This document shows, piece by piece, positions 25,221-35,386 of a stretch of DNA of 64,000 nucleotides. Origin of the DNA: Haemaphysalis longicornis. Its lineage: Eukaryota; Arthropoda; Arachnida; Ixodida; Ixodidae. A program made the position numbers and the translations under genes. Where the stretch lies: assembly GCA_013339765.2 (NCBI GenBank), contig CM023457.1, positions 58,813,013 to 58,877,012 of the forward strand, given 5' to 3'. Positions within the stretch are counted from its first letter, which is position 1; the number at the start of each line of letters is the position of its first letter. Below the pieces are notes generated by a model that did not search any database, had not been told where the DNA came from, and was given only the letters and a program-made list of their open reading frames with translations.

Positions 25221-26302
25221 TTCACACAAAGCCACGCAGTGGGTGATAGATTACAGTATGAAACCATCAGCAAGAAAGAATACAGGAATGGCATCGCCAC
25301 GCGCGCTCTTCACGAGGTTCCAGAAAGTCATGTTCTGTCTTTCAGCAAGCAATAGACGTCGCCCTCGCGCAATCCTTTCCGTCACTTAGAGTCCCACCGG
25401 GTCGGGTCATTTCTGTCCAAGTACTCAGGTATGAACGTCATTGCCTTTCCGGAAATCGTTGTGGCAGTGTCTTCTTCACACTGTGCAAATGAGGGCGATC
25501 CTCGGACTTCTTTGCTTGGCGGCCGTATTGACCGAGGCGTGAGTGTCGGGAAATGTGCCAGCTGCGATTAGCGCGAGAGATTCCAAGGATTTCGGGGCGA
25601 TCTGGAAGAAACGACGATCGATCATCGATCTCGGCAAACGTGTCGACCATCGTTAGCCCCGGCGTTGGCCCAATGTAGGGACTATAGTACCTCAGCGTAG
25701 CGGCCTCACTTATCTGCTGTAACTTCCTTGCTTACTTTGCTTGCTTGCTTACTAAGTTTACTTAGTTACTTATTCCCTCAATTTTTTAGACGGCGAAACG
25801 CTCTACAGAAACGGTTACTTTCCGTCGAAGCATCGTTGGTTCGAAGCGCTTGTGGTGTATTTAGTACACGTTTCGTGTATCCGCTTCTTATTAAGTACAG
25901 AGCACTTTAGGGGCTCGCCTTGTCGTCGTAGCTCGCTCGCTGGACCCAAGCAGAGCCACACGGCATTCGGACGTCGTGGCGTAACCCAGAGGCTTCGAAA
26001 GCCAAGCGGTTTATATAGGGCCTCCTCGATTATAAGTCCCGGATCGGCCGCGGACTGCCCGAGACGCGACCCGGCCCTCGAATAGCCCATGTATTCCTAC
26101 AAGACTTCCGGTCCAAGCGCAGTCCCCGGACTGCTGGTGGACCGTCCAAGACTGGTAAATCGGAGATGCCTAAAGTCGTAAGTGTTCGAAACTCGTGAAC
26201 CGTTGGGGCTTGTCATACATCTCCCCGTTGTTTAGCGCAAAGAAAAGTGCAGGTACATTTGAGACAAAATATACGTAATTAACCGGCAGCGCCCGGGTTC
26301 AT
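25221..26302. other. No recognisable gene
   Basis: CTTGCTTACT-type short repeats near 25728-25770; nothing else supported. Confidence 0.4.
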
Positions 26303-26660
26303 TTTGTTACGAACGCTCACTGGGTTGGTTTTAGGGCACAGCCCTTTGGCGGCTGTCGCTGGGCTGATCCGCGTTGTCGGCGTAACCGAGTGAACGATGG
26401 CAGGACCGGCAAGTGAAAGAAAAAGCGAACGAGGACAAAAAGCAAAGGAGGATAGGGTCACTAAATCGGGAGGGGAGGGCGGTTCGCCGTGGTGGCGCGA
26501 GCCAGCGCTCTCCGAAAGTGTGCTGTGGGGAAAGGGAGGGTGGCAGTATGGTGTGCCCGCACGAGGACGGCCCGACGCTTGGGGAAAACGTGAGGGGGGC
26601 GTGCGCGTGACTATGATGTGCGTTCGCTTAAGACGCAGTTTATGCGAGAAACAGTGCACA
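26303..26660 (-). mobile_element. Possible gypsy LTR remnant
   Basis: The segment begins TGTTACGAACGCTCAC on the plus strand, so on the minus strand it ends ...GTTCGTAACA. That is the kind of terminus typical of Ty3/gypsy LTRs, and it lies just downstream of the minus-strand integrase end at 26663-26878. The other LTR boundary, a polypurine tract and a target duplication are not clear. Position is the main support. Confidence 0.3.
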
Positions 26661-26662
26661 AT

Positions 26663-26865
26663 TTAGCTTCCGCGACTGTGACGGTCTGTGGAAACAGTTG
26701 CCGGCGACACTCGATAGTTCACCGGAGATGCTTGCTCAGTGACGACGTAGGGACCAATATACCGGTGCAAAAACTTCTCGCACAAGCCAGGTGAGCGAAT
26801 TGGCGGCCAGAGTAACACTTCATCCTCCAGGGCGGAAATGGACGTCGCGGTGAGTGGCATCATCG
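26663..26865 (-). pseudogene. Ty3/gypsy integrase C-terminal (GPY/F) fragment
   Basis: The minus strand reads RDVHFRPGG in one frame and DEVLLWPPIRSPGLCEKFLH then RYIGPYVV in the next. This is the GPY/F-type end of a Ty3/gypsy integrase, where H.F..GD.VLLW.P.R..GL..K...+Y.GPY.V is typical. A 1-bp insertion near 26828 splits RPGD into two frames. After GPY (26747-26755) the frame goes on with VNYRVSP and then loses similarity. The catalytic core is absent. The fragment points away from, and lies back to back with, the zinc-binding fragment at 26905-27228 on the other strand. Confidence 0.8.
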
Positions 26866-26904
26866 GTGAGTGGTACATCAGCCACTACGGCGAGCCATCT
26901 TAGA

Positions 26905-27228
26905 GGTGTTTCAGTGATGATGCCACAGCAGGGCATCTTGGTCTTGCGAAAACCTACGACCACATCCGCAGACGCTACTTCTGGCCTGGACTCTCCACAA
27001 ACGTGGCCAAGTACATTTCCTCTTGTGCCAAATGGCAACACCTGAAGCGCAGTACGTCTCCCGCACCCGGTACGCTACAACCGCTTCCTTGTCCGTCGGT
27101 GCCTTTCGAATCAATGGGCATTGATCTCTGCGGACGACCGCTTCCATGAACACCAGCCGGCTACCGCTGGATTGTAACTGCAGTTGATCAATTAACCCGG
27201 TACGCTGAGGTAGTTCACAGTGCATGAG
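26905..27228 (+). pseudogene. Ty3/gypsy integrase zinc-binding and early core fragment
   Basis: Plus-strand codons read AGHLGLAKTYDHIRRRYFWP, then NVAKYISSCAKWQHLKRS, FESMGIDLCGRPLP, a stop, and GYRWIVTAVDQLTRYAEVV. This is the H2C2 zinc domain and the first catalytic aspartates region (GIDL, VD.LTRYAE) of a gypsy integrase. The second zinc cysteine is W (CAKW in place of C..C) and the first histidine is D. An in-frame stop follows RPLP. With these three lesions the copy cannot encode a functional integrase. Its orientation is opposite to the adjoining C-terminal fragment. Confidence 0.85.
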
Positions 27229-28202
27229 TAAGCGCTCACAATATTTTTTTTATCCTAAAATGAAAGGTCCATGGCTTAAAACACCCTAACCAGAAATTGT
27301 TTTGCTGATAGCAACGCGAGAAACTTTTTAAATCGAAATCTTTATATCTGCCTGCCATAGCGTGCCCGCGAAAAGGAATGCTGGCAACTATAACAGTCAG
27401 CCGTGCGGCAACACACTTTTAACTGCACGAGAGATTAAAAATGATATTTAAAAACAGTGTCCTCCGGCTAAAACAAGAATAGCGCGCTATATACCTTTCG
27501 TATTCCTTCGTGCGGTTTTTGAATCACGCGTTGAAATCGACGCAGTTGTTTGGACACGTAAGCAAGTGTCACGTTTGGACACTACGTGTCGCCACCTTTC
27601 AGACTTCAGAAATGTTTAGTGCAAGATTACAATCAGTTCCAGCCTGTTTATTTAGAAGTTCCTTGCGTGGTTGCCCCAGTATATGAAGAACGCTGGCTTT
27701 GGTATGAGGTAGCCGACATGCACTCCGCATTAATCGGTTGTCTGTCCTTGAGGAGAAATATCCATTGTTCGATCATTAAAAATGTTTGAGCATCTTCCCC
27801 CTCACTCACGATATTGAGGTTCAGCCTGGTACGCACGCCCCGCTCCGGCTTCAGAAGTCCGCAGCAGGGCGTGCGGCCCCTCGCTCACCTAGAGAGAAGT
27901 TCGCCCTCTCTTAGTATGTTCCTTCGTGCCCGTCAGCGTCTTTGTCGTTGAAAGCAGCAAAAAAATTTAAGCCAAGGATACTTCGTAGCACCTCGTCACG
28001 TTCGTGAGAAGTGTCAGCGGTACAAGATTGTCCCTCTAGAAAAAGGAGGATTCTTTATCTGGACCGGAGATGCAGCAATGGTGGTAGCAAAAGGTATAGA
28101 ATGACCGTTATGAATCGCCAGCCGTTATGATTCTACGATTAAACGATAGCACGGCATATATGCATATTATTATTATTGCCGTTATCACGCGTATTCAGTC
28201 CA
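27229..28202. other. No recognisable gene
   Basis: Short frames at 27586-27836 on both strands; none recognised. Confidence 0.4.
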
Positions 28203-28325
28203 TCGTATATCTGCGTATAAGCCTTTTTAACTTCTTCGTCCTCGGAGCTGCCATTTTATCCGTGGGCTGTCCTAGAGGCCCAATAATTGGCGCGGTCGGT
28301 AGGATGACGTAACTGCGCATGCGCA
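28203..28325 (+). repeat. Dispersed repeat ending in TGCGCATGCGCA, copy 1
   Basis: GGAGCTGCCATTTTATC...GTGGGCTGTCCTAGAG, then AATTGGCGCGG and TGACGTAACTGCGCATGCGC. The first half recurs at 63940-64000, where the window ends. Confidence 0.75.
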
Positions 28326-29736
28326 ACGCAGTCCAGTACATGTCCTAATCTTACAAAAGATTAAAGGATGGAAAAGTTTATGGGGAAAAACGGCTGGAGA
28401 AACAGCAAGGCAGAGAAAGCAGATTACGTGGCCTTCTCCTTTCGTCTGAGACTATTTCCGAACTTGCCTCTGAAAGGCCTCCATGACTGACGGGCGCTAA
28501 TCGTTTTGCCCGCAGATTAGTTAGTTAGCTCAAGGTTTTTTTTGACTGGACGGCCGAAGCCAATGAGGATGTGGTTGGGTTTGTAAGGGAAAGGGGGATA
28601 TGGAGTAGGATCACTTTCAGTTGTTAGTGTCACTTCACAGATTTTCAGTCGGTGTGTCGGACTAGGCACATTTCACGTCTCTCCCAAAGTGGACCGCGTT
28701 AGCACGCGCCAGAACCGGCGGAAACCGGTTTTGCGAACTCGGCGTCTGTGCTCCCCACTTCAGGCGCGAACGCACGTGAACTGGAGAGGAGAACAGCATG
28801 CGAGAGATCACGTGACGAACGTTGGGCAGAGTGTACTGGAAATTTGTCCTGGCCAACGACGGGAGCTCCTCACGAGGCCTAGTTCTCTGGTAACAATCGA
28901 TAAAATCTTAAAGAGCCATGCAAACAAAACACAAGTTTAGTTCATTCGAAAGATTGCCTTGTTAGAATCATACTGACTCCCCTTTTAACGCCCAATTCGA
29001 TCAAACTAAGCTATACAATTAGGAAAAAAGGGAATGGCCATGTGACCGACTAGCTCATTTCCCGCAACAGAACCTCTGATGTCATATGCCCAGCTAGCGA
29101 TTGGCTGAGGCCGGCAAAAGCAAACGCAAATTAGGCAGGGTTGATCAGCTTGCCGAGCGAGCTATTTGCGCCTAAATGTAATACATATTCATTTTACAGC
29201 AGTAAAAATGGTTCGGTAAACAATGAAAGTTGCGAAAATACACGTAAGCATAAAACTACCGATGCGCACTGCTGCTGGTACTAGGCGCACTATGCTCATT
29301 TTATAGGTGCACAGCAAGCCACCGCTCTGAAGTTCTTACACGACACTTGCCGATTGGCGTAAGCGACGTTACCTTACGTGGCCCTGTTTGTCGAGGATAC
29401 CCCATGTTTCACGAAACGATTACTTTCTACAGTAACAAAAAGAAGCCAGGTGCAAATACGGTCAAAAACCAAAAACGGCGGACAACGGTCCGTGACTGAG
29501 TATGGTAGCGCCATCTGGAAGGACTGACTGCAAGCAAGGCTGTAGGACCGAATGATGCTGTGGGAGTTCGTTTGAATACATGCACTGATGACTTCATGGT
29601 AGACGTCACGGAAACACAGGATTTAGCGGGAGAATCCAAAATTTTAACCTATGTGGATAAATTTATCAGTGAATGCGGCATCATCTGCTGCCGGACAAGC
29701 ACTGGGGGCACTATGAAACACGAAATCTTTCGAATA
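28326..29736. other. No recognisable gene
   Basis: Frames below 85 codons; nothing recognised. Confidence 0.4.
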
Positions 29737-30000
29737 AAAATTAGCAGTGGCTTAGCTCGGCTATGCCAGGTTATACGTAGCGTGAGCTGAGGTTCAGCAC
29801 CCGTACTCCAATTGGATTAGTCCAACACAATCCAATTTAATCCAATCCAATCCAATCCAAATCAAATACAATCCAAGCCAATCCAATCCGTTCTGATCCG
29901 ATCCGATCCAAACCAATCCAATGCTTCTCGCGCTTGCGCAGAACGGCCCTTCACGGTACACGTATACCGCTCAACCTCGGCCAGTGCAGCTTACGCTACA
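29737..30000 (-). repeat. GGATT-tract repeat family, minus-strand copy
   Basis: On the plus strand it runs from GCAGTGGCTTAGCTCGGCTA through a long degenerate (AATCC)n tract (about 29815-29925) to CCTCGGCCAGTGCAGCTTAC GCTAC. Reverse complemented, this matches the head, tract and tail order at 42152-42473. The middle of the tail (GCAGTAATCATG...) is shortened. Confidence 0.8.
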
Positions 30001-30760
30001 AAACAAACTTGTATCTTGTCTGCATGGCCCCTTTAAACAGATCTTCTGTTAAAAGATCGACGCCCAGAGCTGGCATCCGAGCAAGGCGTATCCCCCGCAC
30101 ATCGTACGCTTCCGCCATTCGATTCCCTCCCTCTCCCTCTCAGCCCTCTCCTCCTCCTCCTCCTCTTCCGTCGCGTGGCTCTGGTGGCCACCTGGTGGAG
30201 TGACATCGCGGTCTACTCAGAAGCCCCATTAGCACTCCCCTCGCCCTTTCCCGACTTCGGCCGCGTCGCACATCCGCTACCGGCCATAATGAAGGCTTTC
30301 TTTGCAGCCTGCAGCGCGACACTAACAATCGAGCCACGCGAGTGCGACCGTACACATGTACACGCGCGCATACATGTATCGACCACTGCGAGAAACAATC
30401 GCCGTTCATTGTTCTCGTTCCTGGAAGCAGGTGGCGGTAATGAGGGCGGCGGCGCCAGGCTCGAGCGAAACATCTTACGACTCGGAACTGGGCATGCTTC
30501 AGAGCTCTTCATAACTCGAAGAGCATTTACAAGCGGTAGATAACCTGAGAGAACATTTGACTAACAAGTGCCTAACGCACGAAGACCAAAACCTTGTTGA
30601 ACCCAGACCTTTACCACTCAGCATCCACTCGACTAAACGCAACTCCTCGTGCTTAAACTTCGTTTCCGTTTCTTGCTACACAATATCGGTTGCGATTCTG
30701 CAGAAGTGGTAATTTAAAATTCATTTGTGGAATCTTGTGGAATCCTACCGGTCAGAGAGG
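30001..30760. other. No recognisable gene
   Basis: CT-rich stretch near 30120-30170; frames of up to 122 codons with no domain. Confidence 0.4.

Positions 30761-30799
<39 letters not shown>
30761..30799. repeat. (GA)n microsatellite
   Basis: About 19 GA units. Confidence 0.97.
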
Positions 30800-30802
<3 letters not shown>

Positions 30803-31991
30803 GACATACGGCCAGGCTTGTTACTTCACATGGGTCTAAACACAGTGAGAGAAAAAAAGAAAGGGGAGGGGGTAGTACGCAGTAACAATGAGTAAGAGGG
30901 AGAAGGAAATGAACTGAATAAGGAACGTAGAAAATATTTGCAGTATTGGGAGTAAAGATCGCCATTGTGACCACATAAACAACGCGTGAGTAAATGGATA
31001 TGACACGAGCCTTAGGGTCTGTATCCCTCGAGGGCGTAAAATATAAAACGATCGAATAAATGCGCCTGAGGACAGCGCAACAGAGGCGACTCATATGTGG
31101 GCGGTTGTTTTAGCCAGACCGTATAGATGGTCTTCACTGAAACGTTTAGATGTCAATTTCTTCGCGTGGCAACACTGTAAACGGCCACGGAAAAGGCCGA
31201 AGCGCCACGGACATGGCCGCGGCTTGTGCCACTGCGCCCGCACGCGGCAGAAAAAAAAAACACAGGCGTGCGTCGTCTGTTCCGTTTCAACCCGATTCTC
31301 AACGGTGGTGTCAACAGAGATGTTATGAATCGCACTCACATTGGACTCGAGGCAATACTTTGCGTTCGGTGAGGTAGAATTTCTAACGAGCACGGACAAG
31401 TACAGCCATCCCGCGGAGCCCGACGTAACGACTGACGGTGCACTCATACGGTTGCCTGCATGCGCGCCTCACCAGTGAGTACCACCTATAAAGTGTGCGT
31501 AGGGTAGGTAAATGTGGCTGTGTGACGGTCATTCACTGCAAACCCTCGTTATAACCAAATCGCTTTATTCAAAGTGTTTTATGGTCAACATTGTAGTGAG
31601 TCGAGTGCAAAATATCCCCGCTTTCACCGAAGAGTCGGATATAACGAATCCAGTTTCCTGTCCGTATTAGATTATAGCCAGGATTTACGACGCACTTCCC
31701 GCGTCTTGCGACCGCGACAAGAATTCGTTGCGGCCATTCCACACAAATTTGGGAGCGAACACGAATTTTAAAACGTTCTCTTCAAGATTCCGCGTGCACA
31801 GTGACAGGTCACGAGAAGGACGTGGATCAAGGCAAGCTTGCAGAGCTCTCCCATTGCGGACGCACTCGGGCGGAGTATGAAATAAAATATTCGGCGGTTG
31901 GCGCATCAAAGCGCCTAATCAAAGCTGTAATAACACAATCGACGCACTCGTGCAGAACCCGCGTTCACTAAGTGAACCACCACTATTATTA
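30800..31991. other. No recognisable gene
   Basis: Short frames on both strands. CTCGTTATAACC and TATAACGAATCC (31550-31645) resemble pogo-type terminal strings, but no element can be closed. Confidence 0.35.
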
Positions 31992-32286
31992 GATGCAACG
32001 CATCTCATGCTCGCCCCTCTGTCCTTCCTGCGTCTGTCCGGCGTTGTCCGCACAGCTGCGCCTCTCCTCCTCTCCTCTCTCCGATAGCGAACGCTCTCTC
32101 CCAAACAGCTGCGGGTTGGCGCAGCGCGCGCTCACTCCGTTTCTAGGCGCGGTGGGCTGGCGCTGCGCCTCGGCCTGGGACCTGCGCTAGGGAGCGGGCG
32201 CGCATCGAGGCACCTACGCTGCGCGCGCTGCGCATGTACAGTACTCTCTCTCTCCGCGCTCTCCTCTCCTTCGGGCGCTGTGAATA

Positions 32287-32322
32287 TAAAGCGGCATGCC
32301 GCGCTCCGACGGTCTCAGTCGA
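32287..32322 (+). promoter_or_regulatory. TATA box plus arthropod initiator
   Basis: TATAAA at 32287-32292 is followed by TCAGTC at 32317-32322. The A of the initiator (32319) lies 32 bases downstream of the first T, which is the spacing expected for a pol II core promoter in arthropods (initiator TCAGTY). Upstream is CT-rich and GC-rich with ACTCTCTCTCTC. No DPE match is seen at +28. Confidence 0.55.
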
Positions 32323-32358
32323 CGGTCGTCCGCGTTACGCTTGCACTCTCTCGCAGTA

Positions 32359-32387
32359 CTCGACGATTGCTTGATGCAATCGTCGAG
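32359..32387 (+). other. Perfect 12-bp hairpin downstream of the promoter
   Basis: CTCGACGATTGC, loop TTGAT, then GCAATCGTCGAG. It would form in RNA about 40 nt after the predicted start. Confidence 0.8.
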
Positions 32388-32435
32388 CTCCTAACTGTGC
32401 ACTTTACGGACCACAAGGCACTCATTCTCGTCTGC

Positions 32436-32441
32436 AATAAA
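32436..32441 (+). terminator. AATAAA polyadenylation signal candidate
   Basis: AATAAA lies about 117 nt downstream of the predicted start at 32319. TATA, initiator and AATAAA within 155 bp is the layout of an LTR U3/R boundary region. Confidence 0.4.
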
Positions 32442-32635
32442 GACCGTATCTGAGCATACGTGTACTGCATGTGCATTGCATGGTGAAAATGGAAAATTAC
32501 GCCCACCTCCCCTTCGCGTGAGAATCCCTGCTATAAGCGTAATCAATACGATGGAAAACGCCAATGGAACCCCCCATGAGATGCGTTGCATCACAACAGG
32601 ATTCCCGCGAGGGGAGGTGGGTGTAATTTTTTTTT

Positions 32636-33212
32636 GTAGCGTAAGCTACACTGGCCGAGGTTGGGCAGTTTTGCCTGGGCCGTGAAGGGTCGTACTGCGC
32701 AAGCGCGAAGAGCATGAGATTGGATTGGATTTGGATTAGATAGGATGGACTTGGATTGGCTTGGCTTGGATTTGATTAAATTGTATTGTATTGGAAATCC
32801 AATCAAATTGTAGTACAGGTGTGTAGAGAATTGGGGCTCCACATTCGCCAGTCTGCGCATACCAGAGGAGTGACGTCATAGTCGCGGCAGACGCACTGAC
32901 GCCGGCGCGTGCCCAGATGTGCGCCTCCGTTGCGCAGTAGCCAAGTCTAACGCTGCGCCGGAGCCGCTTGATAGCCGTTTCGCGTGGCTCCTGGAGAGCC
33001 GTGCTGCTCATGCGCGTGGAGCAGTGACTGGACTGGACTGGACTGGACTGGACTGGATTGGATTGGATTGGAAATCGTTTTAGCAGCAGTAAGCATGGTA
33101 ATCAGCTAATTCTAGACAACCAGGAAACCTAAGAATAACCTGCTAAACCTTAGCTTACGCTACGTATATCCTGGCATAGCCGAGCTAAGCCACTGCCTAA
33201 TTTTTTTTTTTA
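32636..33212 (+). repeat. GGATT-tract repeat family, compound copy
   Basis: A head (GTAGCGTAAGCTACACTGGC) at 32636 is followed by a diverged GGATT-type tract (about 32716-32800). A second partial head follows (TCGCGTGGCTCCTGGAGAGCC near 32982), then a clean GGACT/GGATT tract (33030-33070) and the full tail: GGAAATCGTTTTAGCAGCAG, CTAAGAATAACCTGCTAAAC, CTGGCATAGCCGAGCTAAGC and a T run. Two copies, one inserted beside or in the other, explain it best. Confidence 0.75.
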
Positions 33213-34574
33213 GCCCGTCGTGGCGCAAGCGTTCTTCAAGCTTGCAACACCTCTGTCGTTCGTACGCCACATCAAACAAGATATAAGCTGCATCGCAAAG
33301 AAGCTTGCTTTCCTGGATCTACATTCGTGCTATTCGTTTTCCTGCAAAATTGCGATCGCGAAACTCGGGAAAGCTGCGCTACTTTCAGAAAAAAAAAAAA
33401 CGTAAATTAGATTCCTTAAGAAACGAAGCTGCAGGGAGGGTGTAGGGGATGTTGACGTTTTAAAATCCAGCCCCCGAATTCTTCCTCCGTCCCCCTGTTT
33501 CCCTTATATCGAAAGCCCTTCGCAATAACACCAAATTGAAAACAGGCCAGCGTAGGTTCGAGGAGACCGGTGTTTTTGTTTTCGTTTTTTTGTTGTTTTT
33601 CAAGCTCCCAGGAACCCAGGTCTTCATCAACCCGCTTCCTCGAAATTGGTTACCATTCCTTTTGTACTTCTTTTGACTGTTTTCGCTTTAAATGAGTATA
33701 TGAGCTCGGCAGGATATAAGAGAGAGGGAGAGAGAAGAAAATGGAGGTGGGAACCTTTCACGCTCGTTCTGTTATCCGTACCGACAGACTCGCCCCGTAC
33801 ACCCTCCATGATGTGAGCGAGCTACCAGAATTCAATTTGTCAATGTATTTGATCCCGAACCTATAATTTTCGGTACTGACATATTATTTTCCTCCTCTGT
33901 CATACATTTCGATCTGCCGTTTTCGCTCTAACACGCACGTTTTGGGTAAACATATTGCTTCACGTTGTTCGAAACATTGCTTCTGAAAATAAAAATTAAA
34001 AAAAAAAGGAATTGGGCCACAAGATATGGATGAGCTAAAATATACACAAGCGACAGTAGAAGTGGGATGGTATTATGGCCTTCCGTCACGTATAAAACAG
34101 TTGAAAAAAGTGATGCAGTGATTCATATGTGTGGCGTTCAATCAGGATTTTTCATTTTAAGGTTACCTCGGTTGAAAAAAAATGCCTAAATGTCACAAAA
34201 TGAAACCAACTAGTAGAGAGGATGTCCCTAGTTGATTAGGTGTATCTGCTTGTCGTACAAGCGTTCCCCTGTTTTGTTGTTCCGTGCTCCGTTCTCTATT
34301 TGCGTTGGTTTTGAAGGAAAGCATAGCTTTCGTTTGAAACTCGTGTGCAGTTGTAAAGACTAAGTGAACAGCATCGATTATGAGCACATGCACCGATTGC
34401 TTAAATCACTAATTAAACAAGATAATGATCATTACAATATGGCGACGACGACTAGGACAGGGCAGAGGAGGAGGCGAGGTGTGGCGACGTGGCATTCCGT
34501 TTCCTGATAAGTACAAGCCCTATACTTCCTGTGCGCACTGAGCACCATCTACGAGATCGCTTAGAACATATATA
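33213..34574. other. No recognisable gene
   Basis: Short frames only; A and T runs. Confidence 0.4.
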
Positions 34575-34681
34575 CGCGTGTGTGCGTGCGTGTGTGTGTT
34601 TGTGTGCGCGTGTGTGTTCGTGCGCGTGTGTGTGTATGTGTCTGTGTGTGCGCGTGAGTGCGAGTGTGAGCGTGCGTGTTT
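34575..34681. repeat. Interrupted (TG)n/(CG) microsatellite
   Basis: About 107 bp of TG repeats with many CG and single-base interruptions. Confidence 0.93.
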
Positions 34682-35167
34682 GAGAAACTGCCGCAAGGAC
34701 TCCCATGTTCGGGGCTCAGTATCCGAAGCTGCGATTTTTTCCAATACACTGGCGCTTTAGTTATAATTGTAAAAGTGCACTCTTAGCTCAGTTCTTCGCA
34801 TTCTTCAAGTGAATAAAAGTTGTTTGGTACCTTTTAGGTCCATTTAAATATGGGGCGCGGCATATCAACACGTTTATTTAACGTTTTGCGTCGCACCGGA
34901 AGTTGCGGGCTTGTACCGATCTCGGAACGGAATACCACGGCAGTGCTGGTGGAAAAACGTTTATTAGAAAAGAGGAAAGAGGGTGAAAGAAAAGGAAGAG
35001 GTAGGAAATCAGGGGTAGAAGCCCATGTGTAGGGCTCCTGTGCTGTGGCCACTATTCTCGCCCTGTCGACGAATATGGGCCAATCGTAGAGGGATGAGCT
35101 GCCCAGAGTGGCCTCCCAAGTCTCCGGAGTTGTGCCGCACCTGCTGTTGTTATTCCTGGGACATATG
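34682..35167. other. No recognisable gene
   Basis: Nothing supported; short frames on both strands. Confidence 0.4.
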
Positions 35168-35386
35168 TACTCTCTTGACGCCAGTTAGGGTGAACACGGG
35201 AGCGCGTGTCATTTCGTGAGCGGGAGCCGCCTGTCGGCGTTCTGGGTAACTTCGCACGCATGCGCAGTTCGTTTGCAACGAGGCTATGTGATGCGCGTGC
35301 GAAGTTACCCCAAACCCCGACAGGCGGCTCCCGCGCACGGAATGACAGGCTCTCCCGTGTTCACCCTAACTGTGATCAAGATAGTA
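35168..35386. mobile_element. Foldback MITE
   Basis: The two arms, read inwards, match for about 90 bp. TACTCTCTTGACGCCAGTTA pairs with TACTATCTTGATCACAGTTA, both followed by GGGTGAACACGGGAG, then GGGAGCCGCCTGTCGG and GGTAACTTCGCACGC. The loop is only about 30 bp and includes GCATGCGCAG. It is non-coding. No target duplication can be fixed. Confidence 0.85.

Larger units (their letters stand above)
31992..32592. repeat. 600-bp segment bounded by an 18-bp perfect inverted repeat
   Basis: GATGCAACGCATCTCATG (31992-32009) and its exact complement (32575-32592) bound the segment. The core GATGC-AAC-GCATC is itself palindromic. Inside lies a compact promoter-like and polyadenylation-like unit. 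Whether the repeats are element termini or a coincidence of two small hairpins is open. Confidence 0.55.

Noticed and set aside
26303..26660. A complete gypsy LTR
   Set aside because: Only one plausible terminus is visible; kept as a low-confidence remnant rather than a defined LTR.
31540..31650. Another pogo-type MITE (CTCGTTATAACC ... TATAACGAATCC)
   Set aside because: The two strings do not form a closed inverted pair with TA duplications.
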